Shown piece after piece: positions 28,684-36,082 of a DNA stretch of 52,751 nucleotides. Location: positions 1 through 52,751 of the IMG/VR virus record IMGVR_UViG_3300036826_000291, one strand, 5' to 3'. This DNA is from a virus. The position numbers were made by a program, and so were the translations under genes. The notes beneath the pieces were generated by a model that did no database searches, was not told where the DNA came from, and saw only the letters and a list, made by a program, of their open reading frames with translations. Position 1 is the first letter of the stretch, and the number at the start of each line of letters is the position of its first letter.

Positions 28684-29193
28684 ATGCTGATCAAAGCCGG
28701 CGACCTGAAATTCAACCCGCTCGACGGCATCGCCACCGCGCCGCCCGCGACCTGGAACGGCGCGCATGTCGGCGTACAGCTCGCCGAAGCGTTCCGCACG
28801 CTTGCCGCCATGCCGGCCTGCCGCGCGAGCGCCTCCGGTTTCTGGCCGGCCTATACGCACGACTGGCAAGATCTGTTGGCGCAGCAGGAAGCGGAAGCCG
28901 ACGACAAGGCCAGAGCCAACGCGCAGGCCAACCGCATCCGCATCGCGCCGAGCATCGAGGCGGTCAGCCGAATGGAAACCGCGATCTACTGGCCGGCCCG
29001 CTACCTCGCGCCGCAAAGCCCGGACATGGCGCGCGCCGTCAACGCGGTTGCCTGCGCGATCGCCTTCGAGCGCGATGCCTCATGGGTCGCGCGGCGCTAC
29101 GGCGGCAACGTGCGCCAATGGCAGCGCGATTATGTCGACGGCTGCATCGTCATCGCCGTCAAGCTGGTGCGCGATTGCGTGGCGGTGTTTTAA
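28684..29193 (+). CDS. DUF6362-like protein
   Basis: A 169-residue protein with a strong ribosome site (GAGGGG) before ATG 28684. The C-terminal half (Ser-Arg-Met-Glu-Thr-Ala-Ile-Tyr-Trp, then Ala-Arg-Arg-Tyr-Gly-Gly and Gln-Arg-Asp-Tyr-Val) resembles DUF6362, thought to be an HTH-type domain. The frame stays open back to ATG 28429, which also has a good ribosome site (GGAGATAAGG), but the intervening translation does not look like protein and spans the iteron array. I prefer 28684. Confidence 0.55.
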   Translation: MLIKAGDLKFNPLDGIATAPPATWNGAHVGVQLAEAFRTLAAMPACRASASGFWPAYTHDWQDLLAQQEAEADDKARANAQANRIRIAPSIEAVSRMETAIYWPARYLAPQSPDMARAVNAVACAIAFERDASWVARRYGGNVRQWQRDYVDGCIVIAVKLVRDCVAVF

Positions 29194-29206
29194 GGAACAG
29201 CTCGAG

Positions 29207-29749
29207 ATGCGACTCGCCTATGCCGACCCGCCCTACATCGGATGTGCGCACCTCTATCGCGATCATCCCGACTATGCCGGCGAGGTCGACCACGCCGCAT
29301 TGATCGCGCGCCTGCAATCCGAGTTCGATGGTTGGGTCTTGCACGCCAGCGCCACGCCGCATTCGATGGCCACGCTCGCGCCGCTGGTCGAGTACACCGG
29401 CGCTCGCTGGTGCTCGTGGCGCAAAGGCTTTGCCGCCTTCAAGGCGAACGTGTCCGTCGCCTATGCCTGGGAGCCGGTCATCATCAAGGCCGCACGCAAG
29501 CCCGTCGTCGATCATCGCATGGTGATGCGCGATTGGTTCGACTGCATTGCCGACGACATCGAATGCTCGATCACGCTGCGGCGCGGCCTGACCGGAGCAA
29601 AGCCCGAGGCGGTCTGCCATTGGGCATTCGCGCTGATGGGCGCCGAGGCCGCAGACGATCTCACCGATCTCTATCCCGGCACCGGCGCCGTGATGCAAGC
29701 ATGGCGCTCGTGGTGCGATGCTCCACGATTGGCTCGAGCTGCCCGATGA
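29207..29749 (+). CDS. Permuted DNA methyltransferase-like protein
   Basis: A 180-residue protein beginning Met-Arg-Leu-Ala-Tyr-Ala-Asp-Pro-Pro-Tyr: the catalytic DPPY motif is at residues 7-10. Near the C-terminus, Asp-Leu-Tyr-Pro-Gly-Thr-Gly-Ala-Val resembles the SAM-binding Asp-x-Phe-x-Gly-x-Gly motif. The order DPPY then motif I is the beta-type permutation. It is small and has no obvious target-recognition domain, so it may act on bases with partners or be inactive. It has AAGGA upstream and is coupled to the next gene (ATGA). Confidence 0.6.
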   Translation: MRLAYADPPYIGCAHLYRDHPDYAGEVDHAALIARLQSEFDGWVLHASATPHSMATLAPLVEYTGARWCSWRKGFAAFKANVSVAYAWEPVIIKAARKPVVDHRMVMRDWFDCIADDIECSITLRRGLTGAKPEAVCHWAFALMGAEAADDLTDLYPGTGAVMQAWRSWCDAPRLARAAR

Positions 29750-30417
29750 TTGACGACCTCGACATTCCCACCGCCGCCGAAGCCGAGTACCTCGCCGAGT
29801 TCGGCTGCATCGCGATCTGCATCGCGTGCTCACCGTCACGCCTGCCGTGCGTCGTCCTCGTCACCGATGATCTTGCCGCCACGCTCGACCGCATCCGCGC
29901 CGAGTGGCACTGGTCAATCGGCCTTGCGACGGTGCTGTGGTGTGCCGACACCGATGTTGCGGGCAAGCTCGTCACCGCGATCGCGGCGCCGCTCGATACC
30001 AACGGCCGCCTCGACACCGATGCCGACGATGCCGAGCGCCAGGTCCGGCGTGCCGCGACGCTCGCCGGTGTGCCGCTCACCGCACATGCCGCGGCGCTCG
30101 CCAGGGTCCGCGCCGCCCTTGCCCGCGTCGACGGGCTGATTGCCGAGGCCAATGTCGGCGGCGATCTCTCGTGGTTCAATGCCGCGTATCGGCGCTACCG
30201 GCTGGCGACCGGCGAAGATGCGATGCCCTACGGCCATGCGTTGCGGGAGTTGCGCCGGGCGGTGGTTCGCCGATTGGTTGGTGCGGGCGATGCCCCGGCG
30301 CTCGATACCGCCCTCCTGCGGGACGTATTCCCGCCCGCAAGCCGTAAAATTCCGGCCGCTGGTGCGCGAAACCGGCCCGCCCCTAGTCGGATAGCCCTTG
30401 CCCGGAAAAACGAATAG
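29746..30417 (+). CDS. Hypothetical protein downstream of methyltransferase-like gene
   Basis: A 223-residue protein starting at ATG 29746 inside the previous stop. The N-terminus is Cys-rich (Phe-Gly-Cys-Ile-Ala-Ile-Cys-Ile-Ala-Cys), then a Val-Leu-Val-Thr-Asp-Asp strand, then long Ala/Arg-rich helices with Trp-Phe-Asn-Ala-Ala-Tyr-Arg-Arg-Tyr. Not recognised. Because it is translationally coupled to the methyltransferase-like gene, a shared function is possible but not shown. Confidence 0.5.
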   Translation: MIDDLDIPTAAEAEYLAEFGCIAICIACSPSRLPCVVLVTDDLAATLDRIRAEWHWSIGLATVLWCADTDVAGKLVTAIAAPLDTNGRLDTDADDAERQVRRAATLAGVPLTAHAAALARVRAALARVDGLIAEANVGGDLSWFNAAYRRYRLATGEDAMPYGHALRELRRAVVRRLVGAGDAPALDTALLRDVFPPASRKIPAAGARNRPAPSRIALARKNE

Positions 30418-30558
30418 GCGGCGATCCTGGCGCGACTGCGGGCATATGCGTTTACGGTATGGCTTGGCCTTGCGGGCTTGCCGAATTTGCCTATGCGCTT
30501 ACCTCTTGACAGTCCGCCGCGAATCACTTGGCCTCACGGGCGCGCTGCCGGGTGGACC

Positions 30559-30720
30559 ATGGGCGAACGGGAAAAATTCCGTTGGGAACGCTGGCGTAGA
30601 GCGAAGCGGCGCTTGCGGCAGGGGATGGTCGATAAGAAGCGTCTGTGGATGATTTCCTGCGTGACCGGGAACATGCAGACCGCGGCGCGAATCTTGCGGC
30701 AGCCGTCACGAATCCTTTAG
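30559..30720 (+). CDS. Small basic protein, possible DNA binding
   Basis: A 53-residue, highly basic protein from ATG 30559 (upstream GGGTGG). It has Arg-Trp-Glu-Arg-Trp-Arg-Arg-Ala-Lys-Arg-Arg and, at the end, Val-Thr-Gly-Asn-Met-Gln-Thr-Ala-Ala-Arg-Ile-Leu, a helix-turn-helix-like end. An in-frame upstream ATG (30478) would add an unstructured tail. The 30418-30558 gap and the 30721-30841 gap hold nothing else I can support, although GGGACCG and GGACCC around 30729-30748 face each other imperfectly. Confidence 0.4.
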   Translation: MGEREKFRWERWRRAKRRLRQGMVDKKRLWMISCVTGNMQTAARILRQPSRIL

Positions 30721-30841
30721 ACGAATAGGGACCGTATTTTCGGACCCGCCGCGCGGCGTGCGCCCGCCCTGCCCACTTTGCGGATATTTTGGCCTCCCTC
30801 CGACCGGCTTTGCTTCGGCCCAAACCGCGCGAGTTTGAAGG

Positions 30842-31483
30842 ATGATGGCGGCGAACTTCCGCGACCGCATCGTTGAACTGCGGCGCATCAAGGCCGGCGA
30901 GCTGCGGGCGCATGCCAAGAACTGGCGGCTGCACCCGGAAGGCCAGCGCAGCGCGCTCACCGCGATGCTCGCCGACATCGGCTTTGTCGGCGCGCTCATC
31001 GCCCGGCAGGTCGACGGGCATCTCGAGCTGCTCGACGGACACCTGCGCGCCGACCTCGCGGCCGACAGCGAGGTGCCGGTGCTCGTGGTCGATCTGACCG
31101 ACGATGAAGCAGCCAAGGTGCTCGCCACCTATGATCCGCTGTCGGCGCTCGCCGTCACCAACGCCGAGGCGCTTGCCGATCTGCTCAAGGGTGTCGAACT
31201 CGACGAACATGCCGAGTTGCGGCGCATGATCGCCGACCTCACCGTCAAGCTCGAACGCAAAGAGACCGAAGGCCCGGACGACCGCATCGACGTCCCCGGC
31301 ATGGAGCTGCAGCCGCACGAGCACTACGATTTCCTCGTGGTGCTCGCCACGACAACGCACGAATGGAACGTGCTGTGCGATCGCCTCGCACTCAAACCGG
31401 AGAAGCGGCGCGGACGCATGGGCACCTGCCGCGCGATCCGCGCCGAGGCGCTGCTCAAGCTGCTGCCGGCATCGGCAAAATGA
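30842..31483 (+). CDS. ParB-like nuclease-domain protein
   Basis: A 213-residue protein. The N-terminal half contains Ala-His-Ala-Lys-Asn-Trp-Arg-Leu-His-Pro, then Gly-Phe-Val-Gly-Ala-Leu-Ile and Leu-Leu-Asp-Gly-His-Leu-Arg-Ala, the ParB/sulfiredoxin-like fold with its Asp-Gly-His-x-Arg box. The C-terminal part is phage-specific. In phages such proteins often accompany DNA-modifying enzymes. It starts Met-Met at 30842, overlaps the glycosyltransferase gene (ATGA), and its job is unknown: DNA nicking, CTP-dependent binding or regulation are all possible. Confidence 0.72.
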   Translation: MMAANFRDRIVELRRIKAGELRAHAKNWRLHPEGQRSALTAMLADIGFVGALIARQVDGHLELLDGHLRADLAADSEVPVLVVDLTDDEAAKVLATYDPLSALAVTNAEALADLLKGVELDEHAELRRMIADLTVKLERKETEGPDDRIDVPGMELQPHEHYDFLVVLATTTHEWNVLCDRLALKPEKRRGRMGTCRAIRAEALLKLLPASAK

Positions 31484-32244
31484 TCGACTACCGAATCGTG
31501 GTGCCGTCACGCGGCCGGCCGGGCAACGTCGCAAAGCTGTTGTCGTTGATGCCGAGCGCCTGCATCTGTGTCGATCAACGCGAGCGCGCCGACTACGCCG
31601 CGGTGGTGCCGAAGAAGCAGCTGCTCTTGCATCCGCCGTCGAGCGGCGGCCCGGCCGCACGCAACTGGATCATCGAGAACGTCAAGGCAACTTGCCTCAT
31701 CCAGTGCGACGACGACCTGAGCGGCGTGCGCTCGACCATCGGCAGCCGGCGCTTTCTCACCGACCCTGACGAGGTGATGGCGGTTCTTGAGAACGCCATG
31801 ACCGCCTGCCACGATCTCGGCCTGACGACGTTCTGCTTTTCGCGCACCATCAATACGACCGTGATTCATCCAGAGCTGCGGCCGATCGTGCCGGTGCAGC
31901 AGGTCTATGGCTGTTGGGGCGTGATGGGCGCGGCGCGGCATCGGCTCTACGACACGACGTTAAAGAGCCGCGCCGATCTCGATTGGAGCTTGGCGACCTT
32001 GCTGCACGACCGTTGCGTCTATGCCGATGTGCGTTTCTATTTCGACTTCGGCTCGTCATTCAGCGGCGCCGGCGGCAACTCCGGGCTGGTCACGGCCGAC
32101 GACTTCAAGACCTCGACCGAGATTGTCGCGAAGCGGTGGGGTCGCGCGATCTCGTTCAAGCGACCCGGCTATCACAAGGGCGGCGGCGACACCGTTGCCG
32201 GCAAGCCCGACGTGCGCCGCAGCAACCGGCTGGCGCAGCGGTGA
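31480..32244 (+). CDS. Glycosyltransferase-like protein (GT-A fold; TET-associated-type)
   Basis: A 254-residue protein. Tyr-Arg-Ile-Val-Val-Pro-Ser-Arg-Gly-Arg at residues 4-13, Cys-Val-Asp-Gln-Arg-Glu at 30-35, Leu-Leu-Leu-His-Pro-Pro at 48-53, Ala-Arg-Asn-Trp-Ile-Ile at 60-65 and Gln-Cys-Asp-Asp-Asp at 75-79 resemble the phage glycosyltransferases found with TET/JBP dioxygenases that glycosylate modified bases. No TET-type gene was recognised in this genome. It is flanked by a ParB-like gene and a sulfotransferase-like gene in a coupled trio. The substrate, DNA or a surface glycan, is unknown. Confidence 0.6.
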   Translation: MIDYRIVVPSRGRPGNVAKLLSLMPSACICVDQRERADYAAVVPKKQLLLHPPSSGGPAARNWIIENVKATCLIQCDDDLSGVRSTIGSRRFLTDPDEVMAVLENAMTACHDLGLTTFCFSRTINTTVIHPELRPIVPVQQVYGCWGVMGAARHRLYDTTLKSRADLDWSLATLLHDRCVYADVRFYFDFGSSFSGAGGNSGLVTADDFKTSTEIVAKRWGRAISFKRPGYHKGGGDTVAGKPDVRRSNRLAQR

Positions 32245-32864
32245 TGGCCTTCATCACCGAAAAGACGCTGTTCATTCACGTGCAGAAGACCGGCGGCATG
32301 ACGGTGCGCCGCGTGCTCTACCGCGCAACGCCGCTCGGCCGCGAGAGCGGCGACGCCGAAGGCGAGCGGCATATCGGACTGCCGCAGTTGCGCGCCAGCC
32401 ATCCCGGCATCGAGGCCGGCCGGCTTTCGTTCGGCTTCGTGCGGCATCCGGTGTCGTGGATCGTCTCGCGATGGGCGTTCGCCGTGGTGACCGGCTTCCC
32501 GATGCAGATGCAGCACCGCGGCAGCGCCGCCGCGCTGTGGCTCGCCGCATGCTGGCATGATCGCTTCGAGGAATTCGCCGCCCGCACGCTCGACCGCTAT
32601 CCCGGCATCGCCACGCAGACCATGTTCAGCATGCTCGGAATGTGGTCCGGCAAGAGCGTCGACCGCATCGGCAAGACGGAAAATCTGATCGGCGACCTGA
32701 CCGCAATCCTCGACGCCGCCGGCGAGCACTACACGCTCGACAATGATTGCTGGCGCAACGGCACCGACCGGACGATCCGCGACGCGGTGATCGTCTCAGA
32801 CAAGCTAAAGGCGCGCATCATGCGCGCCGAAAGCCAGCTGTGCGAACGGTTCGGCTACGAGTGA
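32244..32864 (+). CDS. Sulfotransferase-like protein
   Basis: A 206-residue protein with the 5'-phosphosulfate-binding-loop-like sequence Phe-Ile-His-Val-Gln-Lys-Thr-Gly-Gly-Met-Thr at residues 10-20 and the 3'-phosphate-binding-type Phe-Val-Arg-His-Pro-Val-Ser-Trp-Ile-Val-Ser-Arg-Trp near 65-77, as in PAPS-dependent sulfotransferases. Members of this fold also include some kinases, so activity is inferred. It overlaps the glycosyltransferase stop by one base (TGATG), indicating a joint role, perhaps sulfation of a glycosylated product. It is the last gene of the rightward operon. Confidence 0.7.
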   Translation: MAFITEKTLFIHVQKTGGMTVRRVLYRATPLGRESGDAEGERHIGLPQLRASHPGIEAGRLSFGFVRHPVSWIVSRWAFAVVTGFPMQMQHRGSAAALWLAACWHDRFEEFAARTLDRYPGIATQTMFSMLGMWSGKSVDRIGKTENLIGDLTAILDAAGEHYTLDNDCWRNGTDRTIRDAVIVSDKLKARIMRAESQLCERFGYE

Positions 32865-33064
32865 GGCTCGACGCGACGCAGCCGGTCATCGAGCCGCAGC
32901 ACGAAGCGCGTCAGAATGTCGAGGTCATGGCGCATGTCGGCAATGTCGGCGGCGACCTGCCCGAGACGCTCGCCGAATGGATCGAACCGCTCGTGCAAGG
33001 CACGAACCTCGCCCTGGATCGCGGCGAGGCGCTCGGCAATGAATTCAAGACTTGGCTCGGGCAT
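32855..33064 (-). CDS. Small coiled-coil protein, last gene of leftward accessory operon
   Basis: A 69-residue, almost fully helical protein with heptad repeats (Ile-Ala-Glu-Arg-Leu-Ala-Ala-Ile-Gln, Leu-Arg-Leu-Asp-Asp-Arg-Leu). Its stop overlaps the sulfotransferase stop by 10 bp on the other strand. It starts within the 3' end of the upstream gene (20-bp overlap). Not recognised. Confidence 0.5.
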   Translation of the reverse strand: MPEPSLEFIAERLAAIQGEVRALHERFDPFGERLGQVAADIADMRHDLDILTRFVLRLDDRLRRVEPHS

Positions 33065-33638
33065 TGTTCGCTCCCTCTTTCAGCGCCCAGAGCCGATAGG
33101 CTTCATCCTCATAGGCATCCTTGCCGCCGGCCTGCGGCGGGTCGAGCTTGGCGCTCTCGGCGCGAAAGTAGGCGATGCCGCGGCCCTTGGCCTTGCCGAC
33201 AATGGTGTGCTGATCGTTCGCCCAATCGGGAATCGCCGGGGCGAAATCTTCCAAGAGCGAGCGCAGCCCGATCGCCGCGCCGAAGTGGCAGCCCTCGCGC
33301 GACTTGGGCGCGCGGCACAGGAGCCGGATGGCGTTGCCGACCATCAGCCGCGCCTCGCCGGGATTGTCCGGCGACTTGGCATATCGCTGTTTCGACTGCT
33401 CGACGGCGGCGGCGACGAACGGCACGATCCACGGCGCGGCGATGCAGTCGACGTCTTCGTGGGCGATGACTTCGAGCCGATTGCACACCATCGAATGAAA
33501 GGCTTTCGAGGTGTGCATCAGTTCGCAGGCCATCTCCATCGCCTCGCGTTCCAGGCCGCGGCGGATGAATTTCTGCATCGCCGAGACGCAGCCCATGGCG
33601 GGGAGATTGTTTCTGGTCGGTGGAATCGGCATCGGCAT
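33045..33638 (-). CDS. Protein resembling the C-terminal region of RarA/MgsA-type proteins
   Basis: A 197-residue protein. Gln-Lys-Phe-Ile-Arg-Arg-Gly-Leu-Glu-Arg-Glu-Ala near residue 22, Ala-Cys-Glu-Leu-Met-His-Thr-Ser-Lys-Ala-Phe near 37 and Asn-Arg-Leu-Glu-Val-Ile-Ala-His-Glu-Asp near 53 resemble the helical C-terminal region of RarA (replication-associated recombination protein), found alone in rhizobial phages. The ATPase part of RarA is absent. It could act as a decoy or adaptor for host replication-repair machinery, an inference from similarity only. It has the AAGGGACCAA box upstream. Confidence 0.5.
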   Translation of the reverse strand: MPMPIPPTRNNLPAMGCVSAMQKFIRRGLEREAMEMACELMHTSKAFHSMVCNRLEVIAHEDVDCIAAPWIVPFVAAAVEQSKQRYAKSPDNPGEARLMVGNAIRLLCRAPKSREGCHFGAAIGLRSLLEDFAPAIPDWANDQHTIVGKAKGRGIAYFRAESAKLDPPQAGGKDAYEDEAYRLWALKEGANNARAKS

Positions 33639-33722
33639 TTTCGTTTGGTCCCTTCGTTGCTAGAATTGCAATCCCCAATGCCGGCCTTTTTGGGTTGGTC
33701 CCTTTTGAGACCGGCGGGGAGG

Positions 33723-33747
33723 GGCGCGCCGCTTAACCCGGCGCGCC
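33723..33747 (-). other. Hairpin after the 33755 gene
   Basis: A perfect 9-bp stem (GGCGCGCCG / CGGCGCGCC) lies just past the stop of the leftward 33755 gene. No T-run follows, so it is a weak terminator or an RNA-stabilising hairpin rather than a textbook terminator. The 33639-33754 gap holds this hairpin and two AGGGACCAA boxes. Confidence 0.45.
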
Positions 33748-33754
33748 TCTTTGC

Positions 33755-34108
33755 TTAGTGCGCGGTCCGGCGCCGCGAACGGGCCGGCGCCACTTCGGCG
33801 ACCGGCGTAGCTTCGGCTTCCGGCAGCAGCTCGGCGGCCGGCTCGGCGACCGGCAGCGGCAGCGGCGCGGGGATGGTGACGCCGGCCGCAGCAAGTGCCG
33901 CGCTCACCGCCTCGAATGTGTCGGCGACCGCGAAGCCGCCGCCATCGGTGAAGGTGAGCCGGGTGCCGACGCGGCCACCCTTGCGCCGGTAATAGGTGCG
34001 GATGGCCTCGACCTGCACGACGGCCGGCACGGTCGATTCGATCGCGACGCCGGACTCGTTCTCGTCATAGGCTTCGCGGTCAACCATGTTCAAAGTGATG
34101 GTCCTCAT
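33755..34108 (-). CDS. Small protein of the accessory operon, unknown
   Basis: A 117-residue protein with Met-Arg-Thr-Ile-Thr-Leu-Asn at the start, then Val-Glu-Ala-Ile-Arg-Thr-Tyr-Tyr-Arg-Arg-Lys-Gly and Gly-Thr-Arg-Leu-Thr-Phe, then a Pro/Ala/Glu-rich disordered tail. It overlaps the cyclotransferase stop by four bases (ATGA), so they are coupled. No family recognised. Confidence 0.5.
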   Translation of the reverse strand: MRTITLNMVDREAYDENESGVAIESTVPAVVQVEAIRTYYRRKGGRVGTRLTFTDGGGFAVADTFEAVSAALAAAGVTIPAPLPLPVAEPAAELLPEAEATPVAEVAPARSRRRTAH

Positions 34109-34680
34109 TTTGACTTGCTCCGATTGTGCCCCGTGGGGCGCTTGCTGGCGGCCTGTTTCCCGGTGGCAGCCTTCCCGGTCTTAGCCGGCGGAACCGCCGC
34201 CGGTAATGCAAGACGCTTGTAGCCGTCACGGTGACGGCGGCGGCGCTCGAAATAAGTCTTGTCCTTGTCGGCCCAGGCGTGCCGTACCGCGTCTTCAAGC
34301 GGCGCGACGTCAAGGTCGAAATCCCGATAGCCTTCGATGATCGTCTGCAGATAGCTTTCGGTCGGCGGCATGATGCCGGTCGAATTCATCACGTACAGCA
34401 TCAACTGGTATTCGTCGCCGGCGCCGATCACCGGCAAGTGGACCTTGCGGTAAAGCCCGGCCGCGATGCCTTCGTAGCGATCGAGCGCGCGCTCGCACGC
34501 CGCGGTGATCTTCCAGATGCCGCCGGGGCACTCGGCGCCCGGTTCCTCGATGCAGTCGGCGACGCCGCGAAAGACAAGCCGCCAGTCCGGCAGCGTGAAG
34601 CTCGCGAGCGGCTTGGCCTGCGGACAGCGGTACGCCATGTGCGCGCGATTGAGATTGGAGCCGTAAGCGAAATAGAGCAT
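34105..34680 (-). CDS. Gamma-glutamylcyclotransferase-like protein
   Basis: A 191-residue protein of the GGCT/AIG2 fold. It opens Met-Leu-Tyr-Phe-Ala-Tyr-Gly-Ser-Asn-Leu, the family signature, and the acidic catalytic position is in Asp-Arg-Tyr-Glu-Gly near residue 70. The C-terminal 40 residues are Lys/Ala-rich and probably disordered. Members release 5-oxoproline from gamma-glutamyl amines. Together with the amidoligase two genes upstream it could trim or recycle a gamma-linked peptide; that partnership is inferred. AGAGGGACCA lies directly before its ATG. Confidence 0.82.
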   Translation of the reverse strand: MLYFAYGSNLNRAHMAYRCPQAKPLASFTLPDWRLVFRGVADCIEEPGAECPGGIWKITAACERALDRYEGIAAGLYRKVHLPVIGAGDEYQLMLYVMNSTGIMPPTESYLQTIIEGYRDFDLDVAPLEDAVRHAWADKDKTYFERRRRHRDGYKRLALPAAVPPAKTGKAATGKQAASKRPTGHNRSKSK

Positions 34681-34692
34681 TGGTCCCTCTTG

Positions 34693-34887
34693 TTAGCCGG
34701 TATGGCCGTCGTCTATCGCCTTCATGGCGAGTCGAATGTAGAGCGGTGTGCGGCGTTCGCCGCGTTCCCAGGCGACCCAGGCGGCGCGCGACGCGCCGAT
34801 GGCGATTGCGGCGGCGCGCTGCGAGAGCTTGTGGCGCTTGCGCCAGCGGACCAACGCGGGAAGCGGCTCGGGGCGGGTTGTCGGCAT
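34693..34887 (-). CDS. Small XRE-type HTH protein
   Basis: A 64-residue regulator. Val-Arg-Trp-Arg-Lys-Arg-His-Lys-Leu-Ser-Gln-Arg-Ala-Ala-Ala-Ile-Ala-Ile-Gly-Ala-Ser-Arg and Trp-Glu-Arg-Gly are a short XRE helix-turn-helix. ATG 34887 has AGGAG upstream. It sits between the amidoligase and cyclotransferase genes, with its own promoter-like box at 34899-34933, so it may control this operon. Confidence 0.65.
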   Translation of the reverse strand: MPTTRPEPLPALVRWRKRHKLSQRAAAIAIGASRAAWVAWERGERRTPLYIRLAMKAIDDGHTG

Positions 34888-34898
34888 GGTCGGCTCCT

Positions 34899-34933
34899 GG
34901 CCTGAATATGTACCAGCAGCCGGCCTAGCAGTC
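34899..34933 (-). promoter_or_regulatory. Third copy of the accessory-operon promoter box (weak)
   Basis: The plus-strand GGCCTGAATAT (34899-34909) matches the -10/operator part of the boxes at 36048 and 38361. The minus-strand -10 would be CATATT (34910-34905) with GACTGC at the -35 position 17 bp away, a poor match. It lies just upstream of the HTH gene. Confidence 0.4.
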
Positions 34934-34976
34934 GCCTGCCCGTTGCGCAAGGCGGTATGCGCGGCGGACAAGGCGA

Positions 34977-36005
34977 TCATCGCCGCAACTCCGCTTGCCG
35001 GCGATTGAGGAATTCCGCTTCCGCATCGGCGGCCTCGATCAGCGCGACGAATGCCGGAAGGTCGATCGGCGTGTCCTGCCCCGCATCGGCGACCGCATAG
35101 AAGCGGTCAACGCCGCGGCTGCGCACGACCGTGACTTGAATGCCGGCGAGCCGCGCCTGCCGGTTGACCGACAATGCCGCCCAATCGGTGCCGGCGATGA
35201 TCTCGGAGCGGGTCGCGCCCTCCGGGCGGCAGATCATTTCGGCGGTGCGGCGAGTCTTGCTGTCGCGCAGATGATCGAAGCTTGTCGGCCGCGGTGCGCG
35301 CTGCATGCCGGTCTTGCCGGCCTTGGCGGCGGCGACCATGCGGAGGCAGCACTTGATCCAATTGGTCGCCTTTTCCGCGTCGATGGTTCCGGCGTGCTGG
35401 CGAAACTCGACCGTCGAATGTTTCTGGAACGCGGTCAGGTTCAGCTTGAAAAATCGCTGGTGATAGGCGGGCCCGCGTCCCGTGGCGCGAATGCCGGTTT
35501 GCGCCTCGACCAACTGCGCGAAGCTCGCCGCGGAATCGACCGCCGGAAGATTGGCGCTCGCGAGCGAACGGCAATAGACGTTGGTCCCGCCGCGACGCGA
35601 GGCCGGCATTAGGCCGTCAATGACCGGCTCAAACTTCGCGTAAAGCTTTACGAGATTCTTGAAGAACGCGAGATCGCCGCCGCGCGCACCGACGTGAACG
35701 TGAAAGCCGCATGACTGATTGACGCTGGCGCCGATGGCGGTAAGCGCGCGGCACATCGTCTCGACTTGCGCGAGGCCGTCGGCGCCCTGCAAGATCGGCG
35801 ACACAAGCTCGCCGCCGAAACCGGTGCCGCGCACGGAGCCGTCATGAACGATTTTCCAGGCGGTGACGCCGGCGTGAGTCGGCGCGAGTCGGTCGCCGAC
35901 GTTGACCGCGATGCCGGTTTGCGCCGAAAGCTCGCGTGCGGCGTTGGAATGCGGCGCCGGAAAGATAACCTCGAATTCAACGCCGAAGGTGAAAGCCGGA
36001 AGCAT
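34977..36005 (-). CDS. Amidoligase-family enzyme with C-terminal DUF3489-like region
   Basis: A 342-residue protein. The catalytic-domain marks are Phe-Gly-Val-Glu-Phe-Glu at residues 7-12, Gly-Gly-Glu-Leu-Val-Ser-Pro-Ile near 64-71 and Ser-Cys-Gly-Phe-His-Val-His-Val near 97-104. They belong to the amidoligase (glutamine-synthetase-like) family that joins carboxyl and amino groups. After about residue 255, Ile-Cys-Arg-Pro-Glu-Gly-Ala-Thr and Gly-Thr-Asp-Trp-Ala-Ala-Leu-Ser-Val-Asn resemble the DUF3489 winged-helix module, an unusual fusion. Substrate unknown. Box AGAGGGACCAA and a clear promoter lie upstream. Confidence 0.8.
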   Translation of the reverse strand: MLPAFTFGVEFEVIFPAPHSNAARELSAQTGIAVNVGDRLAPTHAGVTAWKIVHDGSVRGTGFGGELVSPILQGADGLAQVETMCRALTAIGASVNQSCGFHVHVGARGGDLAFFKNLVKLYAKFEPVIDGLMPASRRGGTNVYCRSLASANLPAVDSAASFAQLVEAQTGIRATGRGPAYHQRFFKLNLTAFQKHSTVEFRQHAGTIDAEKATNWIKCCLRMVAAAKAGKTGMQRAPRPTSFDHLRDSKTRRTAEMICRPEGATRSEIIAGTDWAALSVNRQARLAGIQVTVVRSRGVDRFYAVADAGQDTPIDLPAFVALIEAADAEAEFLNRRQAELRR

Positions 36006-36047
36006 TGTTGGTCCCTCTTGTGGCCGCGCGAACGGCCGTTGAAACGT

Positions 36048-36082
36048 GGCCTAAATATAGGCCGGGCATGCCCTGCGGTAAA
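36048..36082 (-). promoter_or_regulatory. Leftward promoter 1 of the accessory operon, with dyads
   Basis: On the minus strand TTTACC (36082-36077) and TATATT (36059-36054) are 17 bp apart. The spacer holds GGGCATGCCC and the -10 lies in GGCCTATATTTAGGCC (6-bp arms), so a dimeric regulator could cover both. It is closely matched by the promoter at 38361-38395 and drives the amidoligase gene. The rest of the 36006-36300 gap holds the hairpin at 36267-36294 and an AGGGACCAA box without a gene. Confidence 0.68.
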
